NCBI GenBank assembly: GCA_050084515.1
Contig: CM114272.1
Location: forward strand, 20,336,001 to 20,400,000
Origin: Blasia pusilla
Lineage: Eukaryota; Marchantiophyta; Marchantiopsida; Blasiales
Reading direction: 5' to 3'
DNA length: 64,000 nt
The notes under the pieces were generated by a model that was not told the DNA's origin, did no database searches, and saw nothing but the letters and a program-made list of their open reading frames with translations. The position numbers were made by a program, and so were the translations under genes. Shown piece by piece: positions 1 to 12,199 of this stretch; within the stretch, counting starts at the first letter, position 1; each line of letters begins with the position of its first letter.

Positions 1-430
1 AGGGGGCGATGATGCATGAAGCATCGATAAGCATCCATGGTCGACTGGAGGAACCACCCATCCAAATCTATCAAAGTCAGGATGTTTAGCCGCCAAGTGG
101 TTCTGAATTCCTAAACGGGTGAAGAATTCGGGACAACAAGGGCATTTTGTATCCTGACTAGACGACCCTCGGGCCCCTACACGAGAGGTCGTTGCGGGTT
201 GAGGCATGGAGACCGCTCACCAAGAAGAGAACATGACCCCTTCCATCAAACTCGAGAGACAACCCCCACCAGAATCCGCCCTACAACCCCCATTCGAACT
301 AGCACTAATGGTAATCGACTCTCTTCCTGTCCACGATAATGCCCTCCCTAGTATGAACTCTTATATGCTTACTTCACCTAGGACTTCTGGCCCAACCCCT
401 TCCCAAAAGAATCTAGAGGTAGTATGGAGG
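1..430. repeat. LTR-type repeat fragment (module C)
   Basis: This stretch is an old copy of a repeat that also occurs at about 37,300-37,720. Both share, in the same order, a 'cccatccaaatctat...aaggatgtttagcc' type start, the words 'aagtggtt' and 'aagggcattt', a stretch around 'cctcgggcccct', and 'cttcctgtccacgataatg'. No convincing protein is encoded. In the 37 kb copy the repeat follows LTR modules A and B, so it is probably internal or LTR sequence of a large retroelement. The copy is cut off by the left window edge. Confidence 0.55.
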
Positions 431-1130
431 TACTAATGATATGGATAGAGAATAGATGAAAGCGAAGGAAAATGGATGGGAATAGATGTCTACCTAAGGG
501 TGGGATAACAGAGAAAAACGTGGGTCAAACGTGAACGAGAAATATGCCTGGCTACAGGGTAAGGACATAGAGAGAAAGGGGTGGTGTGGAAGAACAACAT
601 GGGTTTTTTTGGAAACATTCATGACATGACAAAGCAACAAGACAACAAAGAGGACCCTAATACCGACATGAGAAACCCTAAAAAATCAGAAATCTAAAAA
701 TACTTCACTATAAGGCTGACGCTGAGGATCAAAACGTAGAGGAGACCGAGATCTCCGTTTCGGTATATCACACGACCCCCCTCCCTCCTCTTCCCTCCGT
801 GGCCAACTCCATCCCCGGGCCCCTCCACCACCGTGCCTCGCCCGCCTCCATGCACTCATAGGGGTAAGGTGGGGGGAGAAAGTAATTAACGCGGATGTGT
901 AGAGGACGTGTGGATACCCTAGATGGAGAGGAAAAAAAGAAAGAATCTGTAAGGGTTGTAATGACACTCGATCATTTTAAGAGGTAATTTAAACGCGTGC
1001 ATTGTACGGGCCTACACTAATTATTTCTTATAAGAGAAAGATAAGGATTATCGATGAGTGAAGTAAGTTGTAGGGTAATAAGATTTGGCCCTAGACGAAT
1101 CTTATTACCCTACAAGGGAATGGGAACTTT
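431..1130. other. No gene seen
   Basis: I see no supportable gene here. A pyrimidine-rich block (about 775-850) gives a low-complexity reading frame on the minus strand that resembles no family. A hairpin-forming palindrome at 1,068-1,115 is listed separately. Confidence 0.5.
1068..1115. repeat. Perfect inverted repeat, 18-bp arms, 12-nt loop
   Basis: The left arm ttgtagggtaataagatt (1,068-1,085) is matched exactly by its reverse complement at 1,098-1,115. It lies between repeats and is not followed by a T-run or any gene end, so it is unlikely to be a regulatory stem. It is one of at least eight such palindromes in the window. Confidence 0.9.
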
Positions 1131-3930
1131 TAGTGATTTGCTTCAAACTTAATTTCAAATTTGTTGAGGTTATTTTTGTGTTGCTATTTTTTTTTGGCAT
1201 TTCTTGCCTCCTTCCTTTCTTGGGATGTTGTGGTCTTTCTTTGTTCTCTTTGTTTACATAATAAAATGGATTTATTTATTGTATTGAAGAGGAGTCTACT
1301 ATCGTAACTCTCTTCAAAATACATTTGCATGTGTCATGATAAGGGATTTTCAATATTTTGAATATCAAACTCGACTCTTCATATTTGTCCACACTAGGTA
1401 GTGATTCAAGTCGATGTGGATAACGCATTCAATTCAGTTTCCTATACAAAGATATTTGAAGAGTTATGTTCCATAGGAGCACAACTAGAGAGTCTCATTC
1501 CATTTGTTTGTTCCTCATATACCGATGATATATCCATTATCTATTATCCTTATATACCTAGTGATATACCCATTATCTATTCTCCCCATGATACTTCCGG
1601 AGAAAAAAATATTCTCCAATTAGCATGTGCCACACATCATGAATGGCCTACTTTTTGCCATTACTTATTTTCACGCCCTCCATGCATCAATCTAATCATT
1701 TCCATCTTATCTATTTCTTTCTATTGGTGTTAATAACTTGATATCCATATTATAGATCTTCCTTTAAATTGCTTCTTGCTTCTATCTATTTTGTGGAACA
1801 ATTCTTTATCTTAAATCTTCAAGTCTAACCTAGTAAATGTCTTGTTCAACAGAGTTCCTTTTATGATATCCCTTAACATTCATCCCCCTTATTCCTTATT
1901 TTATGATCTCTATCAAAGGGGTTTGAGTTTTTGGTGTACTAATTAGCTTCATGGACTATAAATCCAAGGATGAGGCTTTTTGAAAAGATATAGAATGGCT
2001 TTATTTGATACCTCATCTAGGGGATGCATAAGCTATTTATGGGATTCCCTCCCAATGTCTTCTTTGGCATTATTCATAACTTCTTCATGCGTATCCTCCT
2101 ACCTCATATTTCTTAAATCGGTTGGCCTCTTTGATACATATATTTGAATTTATCATGTTAATATCCAATCAACTTCTTGGTCCTTGTACTTTTGATAGAG
2201 ATGATCGTGTCTTCGCTTCAAAAAAAGTATATTATCTATTTTCTTTTGGACGTGTGGGGTTTTCTTCCATAATCGTATATGCACCAACAACTTTTTGGGA
2301 GTTGGGATTTGGTCCTCTCTATTATAACTTCAAGGTTTCTTCGTTGAGCAATAAGCCTAGAACCAAAAACCGTTAATATGTATACACATAAAGGCTATCT
2401 ACACTCGAAGGCTGGAGGGGGGTTGGAGGAAGAGAGCACTTAATAATACAATTCTCAATCGCTTCTAAGACTTGGTGAACTCTGTGGGAGGATGGCTAAG
2501 GGAGTTAATCATAACCAAGAGATTAGAGGATCGAGCTCAAGTGCAAGCCGAGGAGTCCATGGAATGGTTTTCGGTAATTAATGGGGAAACCATTCCAAAA
2601 ATTGGAGAATATTTGCATTCCTCCATAGAAGGTAAGCATCACAAGCAACAATTAATGTTTTTGGTTCTCGTAATATTTTCCTCCCGTTTCTCCAAGGAGA
2701 TATATACATCTAGATAGATGATGTGGTTAATTTTGGGGAGGAAAATTTGTTATTCCACAAAAACAATTAAGATATGTGTGGGTTCGTTTGAGTCGTTTCA
2801 TTTTGCTACACAATCAATTCTACCCCCTTTCAATCAATTGATTGTAAAATGACTTGATCAATTTCAAGAGGTTAAGGAGGATATATTATTCCAAAAATAA
2901 TTAAGATATGTCTTGGGCTTGTTTTCCACTTGCTACACACTCAATTCTATCCACTTCAATCAACTCATTATAAAAAGGTTTGATCAATTTCAAGATCTTA
3001 TCTTGCAGGCAACCTCTCCCACTTATCAAGTTCTTATGTGTTTGTGTGCAAGTAAATGAGTGGGGACTTGGCTTACAATGAATCCTCTTATTCTTCCATT
3101 TCATCTTCCACGGAGCACATTTTTGAAAACTCTACGTCCGTATATGCCTTGGACTTCCTCATCCTTTTTCTGCTAGGCGTGCCTAATTCTCTAAGCACAA
3201 ATCCCATTGGTGCAAAGGGTATATCTTCTCTTATATGCACATCATGGGTCAATGAACGATGATCCATGACATGATCAATGGTAATAGTATCAAAGTTTCT
3301 TAATATGAGATACACGGTTGGGCAAGATTAACTATATGTCCTATCTTCTACTTCACAAGCAAGCACTTGTTGATGAGTTGACATTTATGGCTTAAGGTGG
3401 CTTTCATCTATTAGGTGATGTGGTAGTTATTGATCTAATACATTCTTACTCAAGCTATCTGGTTGCACATACTAAAGGTTATGCAGTTGATGCAACATCA
3501 AGAATCAAGGAGTTAAGCTATGTAGTAAGACATGCAATTGATGACCTTATCCCTTTCATAGTGGAAGTTTTTTGGCACTAGCATGTGTCTTTTGATATTT
3601 TTATTGAAAATCATCAACTCGCCCCTTCTTGTGATCCTCCTCTTTCTGCTCGCACGTTGTAATTCCATCTCGATGGAATTACAACGTGCACAAGCACAGG
3701 TGTTTATACATCAAAATGAAGTGGTTGATGACCACTCATTTCATCATGCATTTACATCTCAACACCCATTAGTATTTGTACTATAATTTTTTTTCTAACT
3801 ATTAATCATGAAGCTCGTTGATATATTTTATGTGTTGGCTTCTTGCTACTTTCCATTCATGGGTTCCTTTTCCTCTTGCGATGTTTCCTTTCCTTGTCCT
3901 CCTTTATTGTTTGTCTTGATCATAAAGTGG
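1130..3930 (+). mobile_element. Non-LTR retrotransposon, 5'-truncated, decayed (copy A)
   Basis: This is a degenerate copy of the element at 19,230-22,870. It begins inside the reverse transcriptase: the peptide IQVDVDNAFNSVSYTKIFEE at about 1,401 matches IQVDAANAFNAISRAAIFEV of the fuller copy. It continues through the post-RT region (about 2,040-2,400), the Cys/His region (about 3,050-3,260) and the C-terminal region (about 3,380-3,780). Frames are broken by many stops and shifts, so no activity is expected. The segment 'accgatgatatatccattat' is followed about 40 bases later by a near-copy, a small local duplication (1,520-1,585). The 3' tail past 3,790 still resembles the tail of the copy at 53.4-54.7 kb. 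The exact ends cannot be fixed by eye. Confidence 0.75.
3652..3689. repeat. Near-perfect palindrome, 18-bp arms, 2-nt loop
   Basis: gcacgttgtaattccatc (3,652-3,669) is mirrored exactly by gatggaattacaacgtgc (3,672-3,689). Only the right arm fits the parent element, where the fuller copy reads 'atggccttacaacgtgcaca' at about 22,671. The left arm therefore looks like a templated inverted copy made at this locus. Confidence 0.9.
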
Positions 3931-5550
3931 ATATGATAGAATCTTCTTGGATATGGAGATACAATGTTGTCTTCTTTTGATATGATTTGTCCAACTGCAC
4001 GGACGAGCGAGTCATTTATAACAATTTCACAAGGGGATAGACATGGACCCAAAAATGGGACATGAAAAATTAATAACTTCCTTTTATTAGAGAATTTGAC
4101 TATCCATGAAGAGTTTTGCAACAAGTATTTTTGGAGTAAGTGTTACTCGTCAAACTTAATGTCCATCGGATGCATATCTCAACTCAAGTCCATGTGAAGT
4201 AGGCTCTACTAATCTTGTGTGATTTTCCTAACTTGCATTTGGAGTGATGAGATCATAAAGGTTTAGATATGGGTATCTTTTTTGGATTATTGCAATGATC
4301 CAAAAGAACTTGTGTTGTCCATGAACAACATTTAGTCCCAACACCCTACGCAGTGAAATTTAGGTGAGATCCATCTTCAACTCGACATCAATAAAAGACG
4401 GGTCTATGCAAATGGAGTGGTGTTGGGAGTTTACTCTCTCATTGTGGGCAAGGCTTAGGCACTCCTTCAATGATGACATTTGTCTTTAGATAGTCTTCGA
4501 ATATGAAATGTGGCTCCGTAGGGCCCTAAATCTAATATAGGACCCTATAAAGAAGTAGTACTGCTATGAGCCCTCTCTCAAGGAAGTACCTTCATACACA
4601 AGGACGCAACATTAAGCTTGCACAGGGGAACGACTGTTGAGGGTATCTACCTAGTTGTGTGCAACTTACAAGCTCATTATGGATTGATTTTTTATTTCGT
4701 CTCTCATTCGAAGATCGAGTTTGAAACTACTATAGATTGTCATGTTACACCATGACTCATTAATGTCATGTGGGCACGCCATTTGCCATGGTGATTAGGA
4801 GGATAAAAACGTGACGTTGAAAGCCAATTCGCTACATGGCTATGAGCCCTATAAGAGTTCCTTCTCAGTTGGATTTCTTGTGGCAGTTAGAACCCAACTT
4901 TCAAATCACCTAAGACTTCACGGCTGAAAGATGCTTACACTAAATCTTTCCTAGTACAAAGACATCTTGAAGACAGAAATTGGAGCTTATGATATCGGGT
5001 ATCGACTTACCAGCAATCCAGGCACCACTGTTTCTGAAAGTCTCTCACGTCGAGACTGGAAAAAACACAACAGGCAAGCAATAAACATTCTCCTAACAGA
5101 TGCCTGACTAGTCGCAAACAAATGCTCACAATCAAAGAGGTGAAATCTCATACAGACCTCTTCATTTCAAATGGAAGAGCACAGGACGTGCCCTTAGTGG
5201 GAGGAAGTTGAGCAATCAACAGCAAACAGGAAAACAACCTTAAAGCCCCATGTGTTTGGTATGAACGATGACAAACCTGCAGTGAAGACTTAAAAGACCA
5301 GACAAAGTAAATGCACCAGGGAGTATTAGTTCACAGAAGCCAGAAGAATTGCTGAGGGTGAAATCTATGCTGTGAACTCGGACCTTTCACATGCTTCGCA
5401 TGTGCCTTTCTTCTTACAGCATGAAACAGCAAGTTGGATGAGCAGCAGATTAATAAGCTTACCACATGAGTGTTATGTGTGTGTGATCAATATGGATTTA
5501 TTCGTACAGGAGAACAATGGTCAAATTACTGTACACATTAAACAAGGACT
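3930..5550. other. No gene seen; 3' flank of the DUF3143 gene
   Basis: No coding family or repeat was recognised. The right end, just below 5,551, must hold the 3' UTR and poly(A) site of the minus-strand DUF3143 gene. I could not place a poly(A) signal confidently. Confidence 0.4.
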
Positions 5551-7171
5551 TCAAGGACCACCAAGGATTGCATTTTCTAGATCCTCTCTGCTTAATGCAT
5601 AGCTGAACTTCCTCTCGATATCCCTCTCCAAGTTTCCAGGACCACTTTTCAAGTACCTGCACATACCACCTCATCCTGCGTGAGGACAGTTTCATCTTGA
5701 ATATGCTTCCAGACAGCAGAAACAGGTGGGGCGTAAGAGACTTTCCAATCCCCAATAGCTAACTTCGACTCCATTCAGACGCATGTACCCCCAAACCCAC
5801 TTTGGTTGGTCGCTGTCTACACTAAGAAAACAGGGAAGGCTAACCTGTGCAACTCTTCTACGAAAACAAAACTGAAGTTCGTGTCGTGACTACTGCTGAG
5901 GTTGATGAGATTCTGATAGCGCATTCGGTAGAGAACCAAGACATGTTCGATAAAACTACAAGGAAGGCTAACGAAAAAGATCGGAGGGCGCGTTGAGAGG
6001 AAATTATCGTTAAAATCCAGGAAGGAAGGTTTCAAATTGAGGATAGGGTGCACCCAATGGCATCGACGTACATAACCGCATACAACCACAATCATGAGCG
6101 GCCTGGCTAAGCTGACGGTCCACCCTCGTCGAACACGCTAAAGGACTTTGCCCGAACTAGCGGATCCCACGCACTAGGTACCGGTGAGAAATTTGCAGGA
6201 CGCATGTCTTACATTAGTGTCCTTTGAAGCAATCGTTCTCTTACGCGATGTCCACGAATCTCTTTACACCTTTAGTTCGTCAGCGACTCCCTACTTCCGA
6301 GAACAAGCTCTGATTTCACATAGTGCACGGATATAGACCTCGAGTCCTGGCTCCGTGACTACGGTAATTCACAGGCTCCATGACTAAGGTCCAATGGAGA
6401 ACAAAATTCTCCACTAGCCGCTCTCGTAACGTCTGGGAAACGAAATAACTCCAGGGAAATGGGAGTATCGGATGCTGAGGATTCGATTGGAACGACCCTA
6501 ATCTGGCGCATGCTATACAATTGATTCATCTTCGCCCGGCGTGAGTAACAGGGAAGCACGCTCTGACTCCGTGAACAGCAGCAGTTTCAAAGAACAGCTC
6601 CGTGCTACAAGAAGCACAGGGCACGAAGCCATGGAACTCACCTGACGTAGAGATCCGTAACGTCGAGCGAGAGTAGTGCATGCCAGTCGGACCTCTCAAT
6701 GTTCCACATGGCTCTGTCATCCTTCGACTGATGGAATCCCAAGCTTTGGAGCCATGCTTCAATGCACGGCAAGCTGTGCGAGTATAACGCCTTTCTCTTC
6801 GCAGGTAGTTTTCTGGTCCACTCCACACTCAACGCATCTCCACCTGCTGATGCTGCTGCCGCTCCTCCTCCTTCGCAGAAAACCCTAAACCTCTCCATAG
6901 TCTTCGTCCTCGACGCCCCTAATCCTGCACGCCCATGAAAGCTCCTTTCCGAATCACAGAGCGCTCTCGCCCACGCTCGGCCCTCGGGCATGGCCAGAGC
7001 GGCACCAAATATCGTCCGACCCGCCCTTTCGGACGAGCTCCAAGCGCTACCACCGCCATGTCCCCTGCGCTCAGAGCTTCCGCTGGCGCTGCTGCATTGC
7101 GGGCTGCAAGACGCCGTGTTCACGACAGGACCGCAAAGGCCCATACACATCGCCATCGGGACGACGGACAT
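5551..7171 (-). CDS. Plastid-type DUF3143 family protein (two exons)
   Basis: Exon 1 is 7,171-6,642 and exon 2 is 5,656-5,551, with a 985-bp GT-AG intron (donor ag|gtgagt, acceptor gtgcag|g). The join is in phase and gives 211 residues. Residues 1 to about 110 are rich in Ser, Arg, Ala and Gly with few acidic residues, as expected of a chloroplast transit peptide. The conserved domain (about 127-202) reads KALYSHSLPCIEAWLQSLGF, then WNIERSDWHALLSLDVTDLYVR, then the exon-2 tail YLKSGPGNLERDIERKFSYA and LSREDLENAILGGP. This is the pattern of DUF3143, a short family shared by cyanobacteria and plant plastids whose biochemical role is unknown to me. The first ATG (7,171) is chosen because it keeps the whole transit-like region; Met-6 or Met-8 could also serve. 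No internal stop or frameshift is seen, so the gene looks intact. Confidence 0.8.
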
Positions 7172-8640
7172 TCAGCCTTCGGAAACGCGACTCTCGGCAG
7201 CTCAATGACTCAACGGAATGCAACGCGCGCTGCACTTTACTGCACTGGAAAGAGCGAGCCTCTCCTACACCACCTTCTCCAAATCCGATTGCCGCATTCT
7301 CCAAGGCCTACGAGAGCGGAAATTGCCGTAAATGCGCTCTGCGAGTGTCTCTCTCTACTCCGTGGAAACTACGGATCATCGACCCATCGCTCGGGAAGGA
7401 AACCACAAAAGCGCCCGAAAGCTTAATTCGAGCTCATTCGGCTCTGATCCAATCGTGTGCTCTTGACCCGCCCTCAAGCGGGGACCAACCGTCGAGGATT
7501 GTCATGTCCTAACAAAAGGTTCGTAGACGGATTGAGCATTAGTGCTTTGGTGGTGGTCAATGCGCGTGAGATTCTGGTGTTTCGACGGAAGGATTTCGAC
7601 TGTTTTAGTAATCAATCCATGTGGCAGCTTTTTACCTTTTTTACCGAGCGCTTTGTTCCTTGGATAAAGTTTTAGAATGGAATGGTTTTCAATAGGTCCA
7701 ACCCGTCCCCATTATGGACATCGCGCATGAGAACGCAATTCTCCACGAAATAATTGAAACCATTTCCACAATTCCCTACATCATATCATACTATTAAGGG
7801 CCTTAAGTCCATTTTTGTCAAGGTCCGAAAGGTTGCCATGTGGCAAAGGCTTAAGGGTCTGCAATGTATTTGTTGGGAGTTAATTTAATATCTTTACAGG
7901 AAACAAAACGGTTCCGGCTTAGGCTCTCCGTCTCCCTAAGCCTTTGGCACCTTGTAGCCCCGGGCCTTCCCTCTTCTCCTTTGGCAATCCGTCTGGCTCC
8001 GCTCCCGCCTCTCTTCTAGCCCCTTGGCTCTCTCTGCTCATTCCGACCCATCCTCTCCTCCGTCCATTCCATCTAGAGCGTAAACGCTCCCTCCATCCCA
8101 TATGGGGTCGTGGCTCCATCCAGCGCCACATCGTCCGCCGCATCTTCGTCCGTCTCTTTCCATGGGCACTGTAGTAGTAGTCTATATTATTAAGGGAGGG
8201 TGCCCTAATGCCTTCCCTCCCAGGTACATCCGTAGGTTCTTTTTCGGCCTCTAATTGATTGACATCGTTGTTCTTCCCACTAACCTCTTTTGAAACTTGT
8301 TCAACTAATTTTCATTTGCACCGACTGGTAGTCACAAAAATAAAAACACAAAATAAGATATTAGTTCTTTCAATTCCGTACATCACATAAATACAATTTT
8401 TTTTTGGTAATATGAAAAATAATTTCTTGTTGTCCAGTTATCACTTGTCAAGTAGAAGGGTGTTTGCAAATATAAAAACACTCTCCAGTAATAATATAGA
8501 TGATGCTTACCATTGAATCTTATGGAGTCACAAGAAAAAATATGTCTCTTCAATTATCTTAAATATACAATGATATATGTGTCTCATCATCATCTTATGT
8601 TCATCACACCCTCTAAGAAGAATAATTCTTGGCGGATCCA
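7172..8640. other. Upstream region of the DUF3143 gene; otherwise no gene
   Basis: The first 280 bases are GC-rich and lie directly upstream of the minus-strand DUF3143 start, so they probably hold its promoter and 5' UTR. I see no clear TATA box. From about 7,450 to 8,640 there is pyrimidine-rich and then AT-rich sequence with no recognisable gene. Open frames at 7,919-8,174 on both strands are low-complexity and unconvincing. Confidence 0.4.
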
Positions 8641-8649
8641 CACTATGAA

Positions 8650-9660
8650 TTTGTTACCTTGCAATTAACTCAATATGATACTTTCTTTTTTCTCTTTATC
8701 TCCCTCCTATTGAGATATTCCCCAAACACATTTGTGGCCAACATGGCATAGAAAACCTTCCTCAATTCTAGGACATATCCCACCATTCTAAAGTTTGTGG
8801 CAAAATGTGTGTAAGCTTGAAGCAAGAAATATCTCTTCCATGGGTTGGTTTCAATGAATTTTTCCATCACTCAAGTTTTTGTCTTCACAAAAATTACCAT
8901 CTTGTGAGCTTGTAAAACTAATCCCTCCACATAAGGCCATTGACCTTATACTTTGGATACAAGGTTAGAAGAGTGTGATACACATGTATTCCAAAGTATG
9001 TAAGGAAAGGAAACTTTGCTTCGACTAGTTTCCCTTCTACTCACTTGTTGCTAGAATTAAGCGTGACAAGTTATAACACTTGGACTATGCTCATAATGGT
9101 CCTCTTTATGTGAGTTGCTGGCCATTTAGCTATTTCATATTTGCCCATTGTGTGTACTGACTCAATTGTCACCTTGCCTTTTCGATATGATATCATGATG
9201 CTCACTAAAGACTCGCTCCTAATATTGGTCCAACCATTTGTGATGATAGTGGCGTATGAGCGACAAAGATTTTCTAGTATCTTATCAACCTTTTTCTTTC
9301 ACATTCCCCTTCTATTTGACCAATAGATTCTTCTTGCATAATGAATTTTCATTTGGGCGTTAGTAACCCTGCACCTTTGTTGTAGCCAAAACCACATGCT
9401 TCTGAAAATCTTGTTATACTATGTTGAATGGTATGTTGTAGAAATATTTTGCCCACATGTCAATGCATTAGCAACTTTTATTTTGTATAAGTTGAACAAA
9501 TACCTCACATTTGCTAGCTTCCATGAATTGTTGCCATCAGCATGAGTCAACCCACCAACTACTTTGCATTTGTCGTGTGTGTCATAGAATTTTGTGTTTA
9601 GAATCTTGCATCCATTGGATGAAAAATAAACAAGGTTCACTGTCTCCTATAAATCTAGTT
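8650..9660 (-). mobile_element. hAT-type transposase relic (DUF659-like)
   Basis: Read on the minus strand, broken frames line up in order with the DUF659/hAT transposase layout. At about 9,290-9,150 there is IITNGWTNIRSESLVSIMIS followed by YRKGKVTIESVHT, the usual 'DGWT..R..SL.N....KG' block. At about 9,050-8,950 comes GKLVEAKFPFLT, the block after the catalytic 'TDNA.N' site, which is itself destroyed. At about 8,870-8,720 come THFATNF and LELRKVFYAML, matching the 'TRFATNF..L' block. Several stops and at least two frameshifts separate these pieces, so this is a dead copy. Terminal inverted repeats and target duplications were not found. The assignment rests on block order, not on an alignment. 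Confidence 0.6.
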
Positions 9661-9744
9661 TCAATGACATCATCTCTTACACTTTACTTTGTTGCGTCAC
9701 TTCCATCCTCTCCTAATTTTTCACAAGTGTCTATTGCGTCTTTT

Positions 9745-10250
9745 AGGATAGATCAACGAGATCTAGTAGAGCATCTTTGAGGATAGTGGAGAACAACCGC
9801 AGGAGTTCGAGGATGAGCTTCTGAGATTGCAGATAACTTGAGAAAGTAGGTTTCCCCTTTGTTTCGGCTCATTGGAGCTATATGGATAAACTTACTAATC
9901 TGGGCTAGTTACTCTTATAAATGGAGTTGAATTTCCACTTTGGGAAATGACCCTTAACCCCTACAGTAGGTCAAGAGCCAAGGAGATGACTTGCAAGCAT
10001 AGGTTATCGTGGAAAGAGTTTGGGAGAGGTAAGGGGGTATACCCAAGGAGGGAGGGAGGAAGAGAGAGAGAGAGAGAGAGCTTTGGAGTTCATTCTCGCT
10101 TTGTTGAACCTCTTTGCATGAGGCAGCGGAGCTATGGTCCTCCTTGCCTTATGAGTAACCCAAGCCTCTCATTAAGAGAGTGGGTTTGGTTTGACATGAT
10201 AGAAAGAGAGGGAGTTGTGTGCGTATTGTGAACACTTGATGAGAGAAACT
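9745..10250 (+). repeat. Gypsy LTR/leader module B (solo copy)
   Basis: About 500 bases match, with small differences, the sequence at 59,590-60,060. Shared words in order include 'ggatagatc', 'gatctag(c/t)agagc', 'gtaggtttcccctt(c/t)gtttcgg', 'ggtcaagagccaaggag', 'ttgttgaacctc' and 'gagagtgggtttggtttgac'. A minus-strand copy sits at 15,860-16,140 in front of the gypsy polyprotein, which identifies the module as retroelement LTR or leader. A (GA)n run at about 10,059-10,080 lies inside. No internal element sequence is attached, so this may be a solo LTR fragment. Confidence 0.75.
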
Positions 10251-12150
10251 CAATTTAATTGGAGATATTTTGCTACTCGATTTCTCGATGTTTGGATACC
10301 ATGAGTTAGCATGGGATCTTATATGTTTGTGTGTGTATTTAGTGACAACAATGTATATTATATAGCGACATGTATGCGCACGAGATGTCTTCTTTCAGAG
10401 ATTGGTTGCAAATAAGAAGCTAGGTACCTTCACACATGGCTTTGCATGATGAAGTTCCACCTTCCCATCCATTTTCTTCTGTCTTTCCTCTGCAAAATGC
10501 TTTGACATTTCCTTGTTATGATTAGTTCTAAAGCATACAAACAATGCTTGCACTCCCATCTCGTTGATGTTCCATCATCTACACCTACTTCTTCCCAATG
10601 CTTCTTCACCCTCTATCAAAATTCTCTCATTTTGGTCATGGCTTAAAAGAGCTACTTATTCCACCAAAAATAATTTTGAGTGATTGACAATGGTTGCAAA
10701 GAAATGATAATATAATTTATAGGCCCACTCATGAAAGTAGTGAAAATTACTACATATCTTATTTTTGAATATTCCCATAACAAACTTGGAACACTCACTA
10801 ATTACAAGGATGATCAATATGCTTATCCAAATTATTGAGATACATTGGTATTATCAAGGATATCTAGTAGCAAAAAAAATTATCTCTCACCAAGTTGAAT
10901 CTCTATGACTGAATGTCAACTTTCTCGCCTTTTGGTTCTATGTACAGATGAAAAATTCTCAGGTATTTGGTTGCTTGTCGATAAGGCGAAAAGCGCCTCA
11001 ACCTATTTCGACTTGGAGTAACTCTAACTCTTGGCACATAGTACTCTATGGACACATTTGCGGGAACTGCTCTAGGAATGTACTCATAGGTGTTATCTCT
11101 ATTTGTATTGTCTGCTTGACAGTCATGGAAGACGCAATGGGCAAGAGGATTTCCCCAAATTTTAACAAGTATGGGTTTGATAGCAAGAATAGGATCTCGG
11201 AGCGGCGTTATTGGCCTTTTGAAGAATCCTCCGAAGTTTTTCTCATAGTGCTCATTAGGTAAAATGAGCATGGGATATATGACTGCCGAGTTCTCTATGG
11301 AATTGCATCATTAGAGTCCGTGGATAAGACGATAATGGATTGTGATTTCCGTGTCTTAATTTTTGAGTATAGTCTTACTTCTAGATTTAGAGGTCGAAAA
11401 TCTTGCAACGCCCAATGTTTTGCTTGCAGATTTCACTTGCATATAAAATAAAACATCAAACATTAAGCATGCATAATTTCAAGATGTAGCTTGTGTTTCA
11501 TATGAATAAGCAAAGAATCCTTTATGCAATATGCACCAATAAAGAAAGTGACTTACAATGACTCTAGTATCTGAATCTTCAATGTGGATCTTGATCCTCA
11601 AAGTTGAAATGTTGAAGCTCAAATCTGAATTTTGAGAAGTGCAATGTTGAAGGTGCAAGGCTTCAAGATTACTGTAGATGACAATATGCAAGTGTGCAAA
11701 CGGCATATACTCAAGTTCAGTTTTTTATATGCTCACGGCAAGTTCCAAAGCACCCAAGGCCCATAAAACTCCCATTCCCGAGTGGAGTGAAGGTGAGTTT
11801 TGAACCCCAAGGCAATTGTGTAGCACGCATCCTCTGGATTGCCGTGAGTTTTGTAGGAAGCTCTAGAAGGAATATTGGGCTGATTTTTTTCTAGTTATAA
11901 GCTAGTGTTATTGATAGGATAGAACTAAAACTAGTCCAATTCTAGTGGCTAGGGACTTACTTCCTTCTAGTGAAGTGCATTAACTCGAACAATGCTATGT
12001 GTGCGGAAGGAGTTGCGTATTGTATGTTGATGTTGTTTTGGAGGTGGTGGTAGATTTCATCTGGTTACTAGGAGGTTAGGGGTGGTTTCTTTCCTCATAA
12101 TTCTGTGCCTCCGTGTGAGGGCGATGGTTGATTCGATACGTCTATGGTCT
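10250..12150. other. No recognised gene; unassigned 122-codon open frame
   Basis: The only notable frame is on the minus strand at 11,271-10,903 (122 codons, from MLILPNEHYEKN to GEKVDIQS). It contains basic, Tyr-rich segments such as YVPRVRVTPSRNRLRRF, and it overlaps a 104-codon open frame on the plus strand. I recognise neither. Both being open over about 310 bases is unusual in this AT-leaning sequence, so the block may be a degraded mobile element. The rest holds nothing I can support. Confidence 0.3.
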
Positions 12151-12152
12151 AC

Positions 12153-12199
12153 GGTCCACGATGTTCATTGTTTAGGGTGAACAATGAACATCGTGGACC
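12153..12199. repeat. Perfect inverted repeat, 20-bp arms, 7-nt loop, at the gypsy breakpoint
   Basis: The arm ggtccacgatgttcattgtt (12,153-12,172) is matched exactly by its reverse complement at 12,180-12,199. The right arm sits at the point where the minus-strand integrase reading (LRKYG) ends. The palindrome therefore marks the breakpoint of the element, as expected if a broken end folded back and was copied. Confidence 0.9.

Noticed and set aside
686-967. 93-codon minus-strand frame
   Set aside because: Driven by a pyrimidine-rich low-complexity block, with no motif or repeat support.
6935-7426. 163-codon plus-strand frame opposite the DUF3143 first exon
   Set aside because: It overlaps a minus-strand exon with recognisable domain and splice sites. 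Its own sequence is low-complexity Arg/Ala-rich with no motif.
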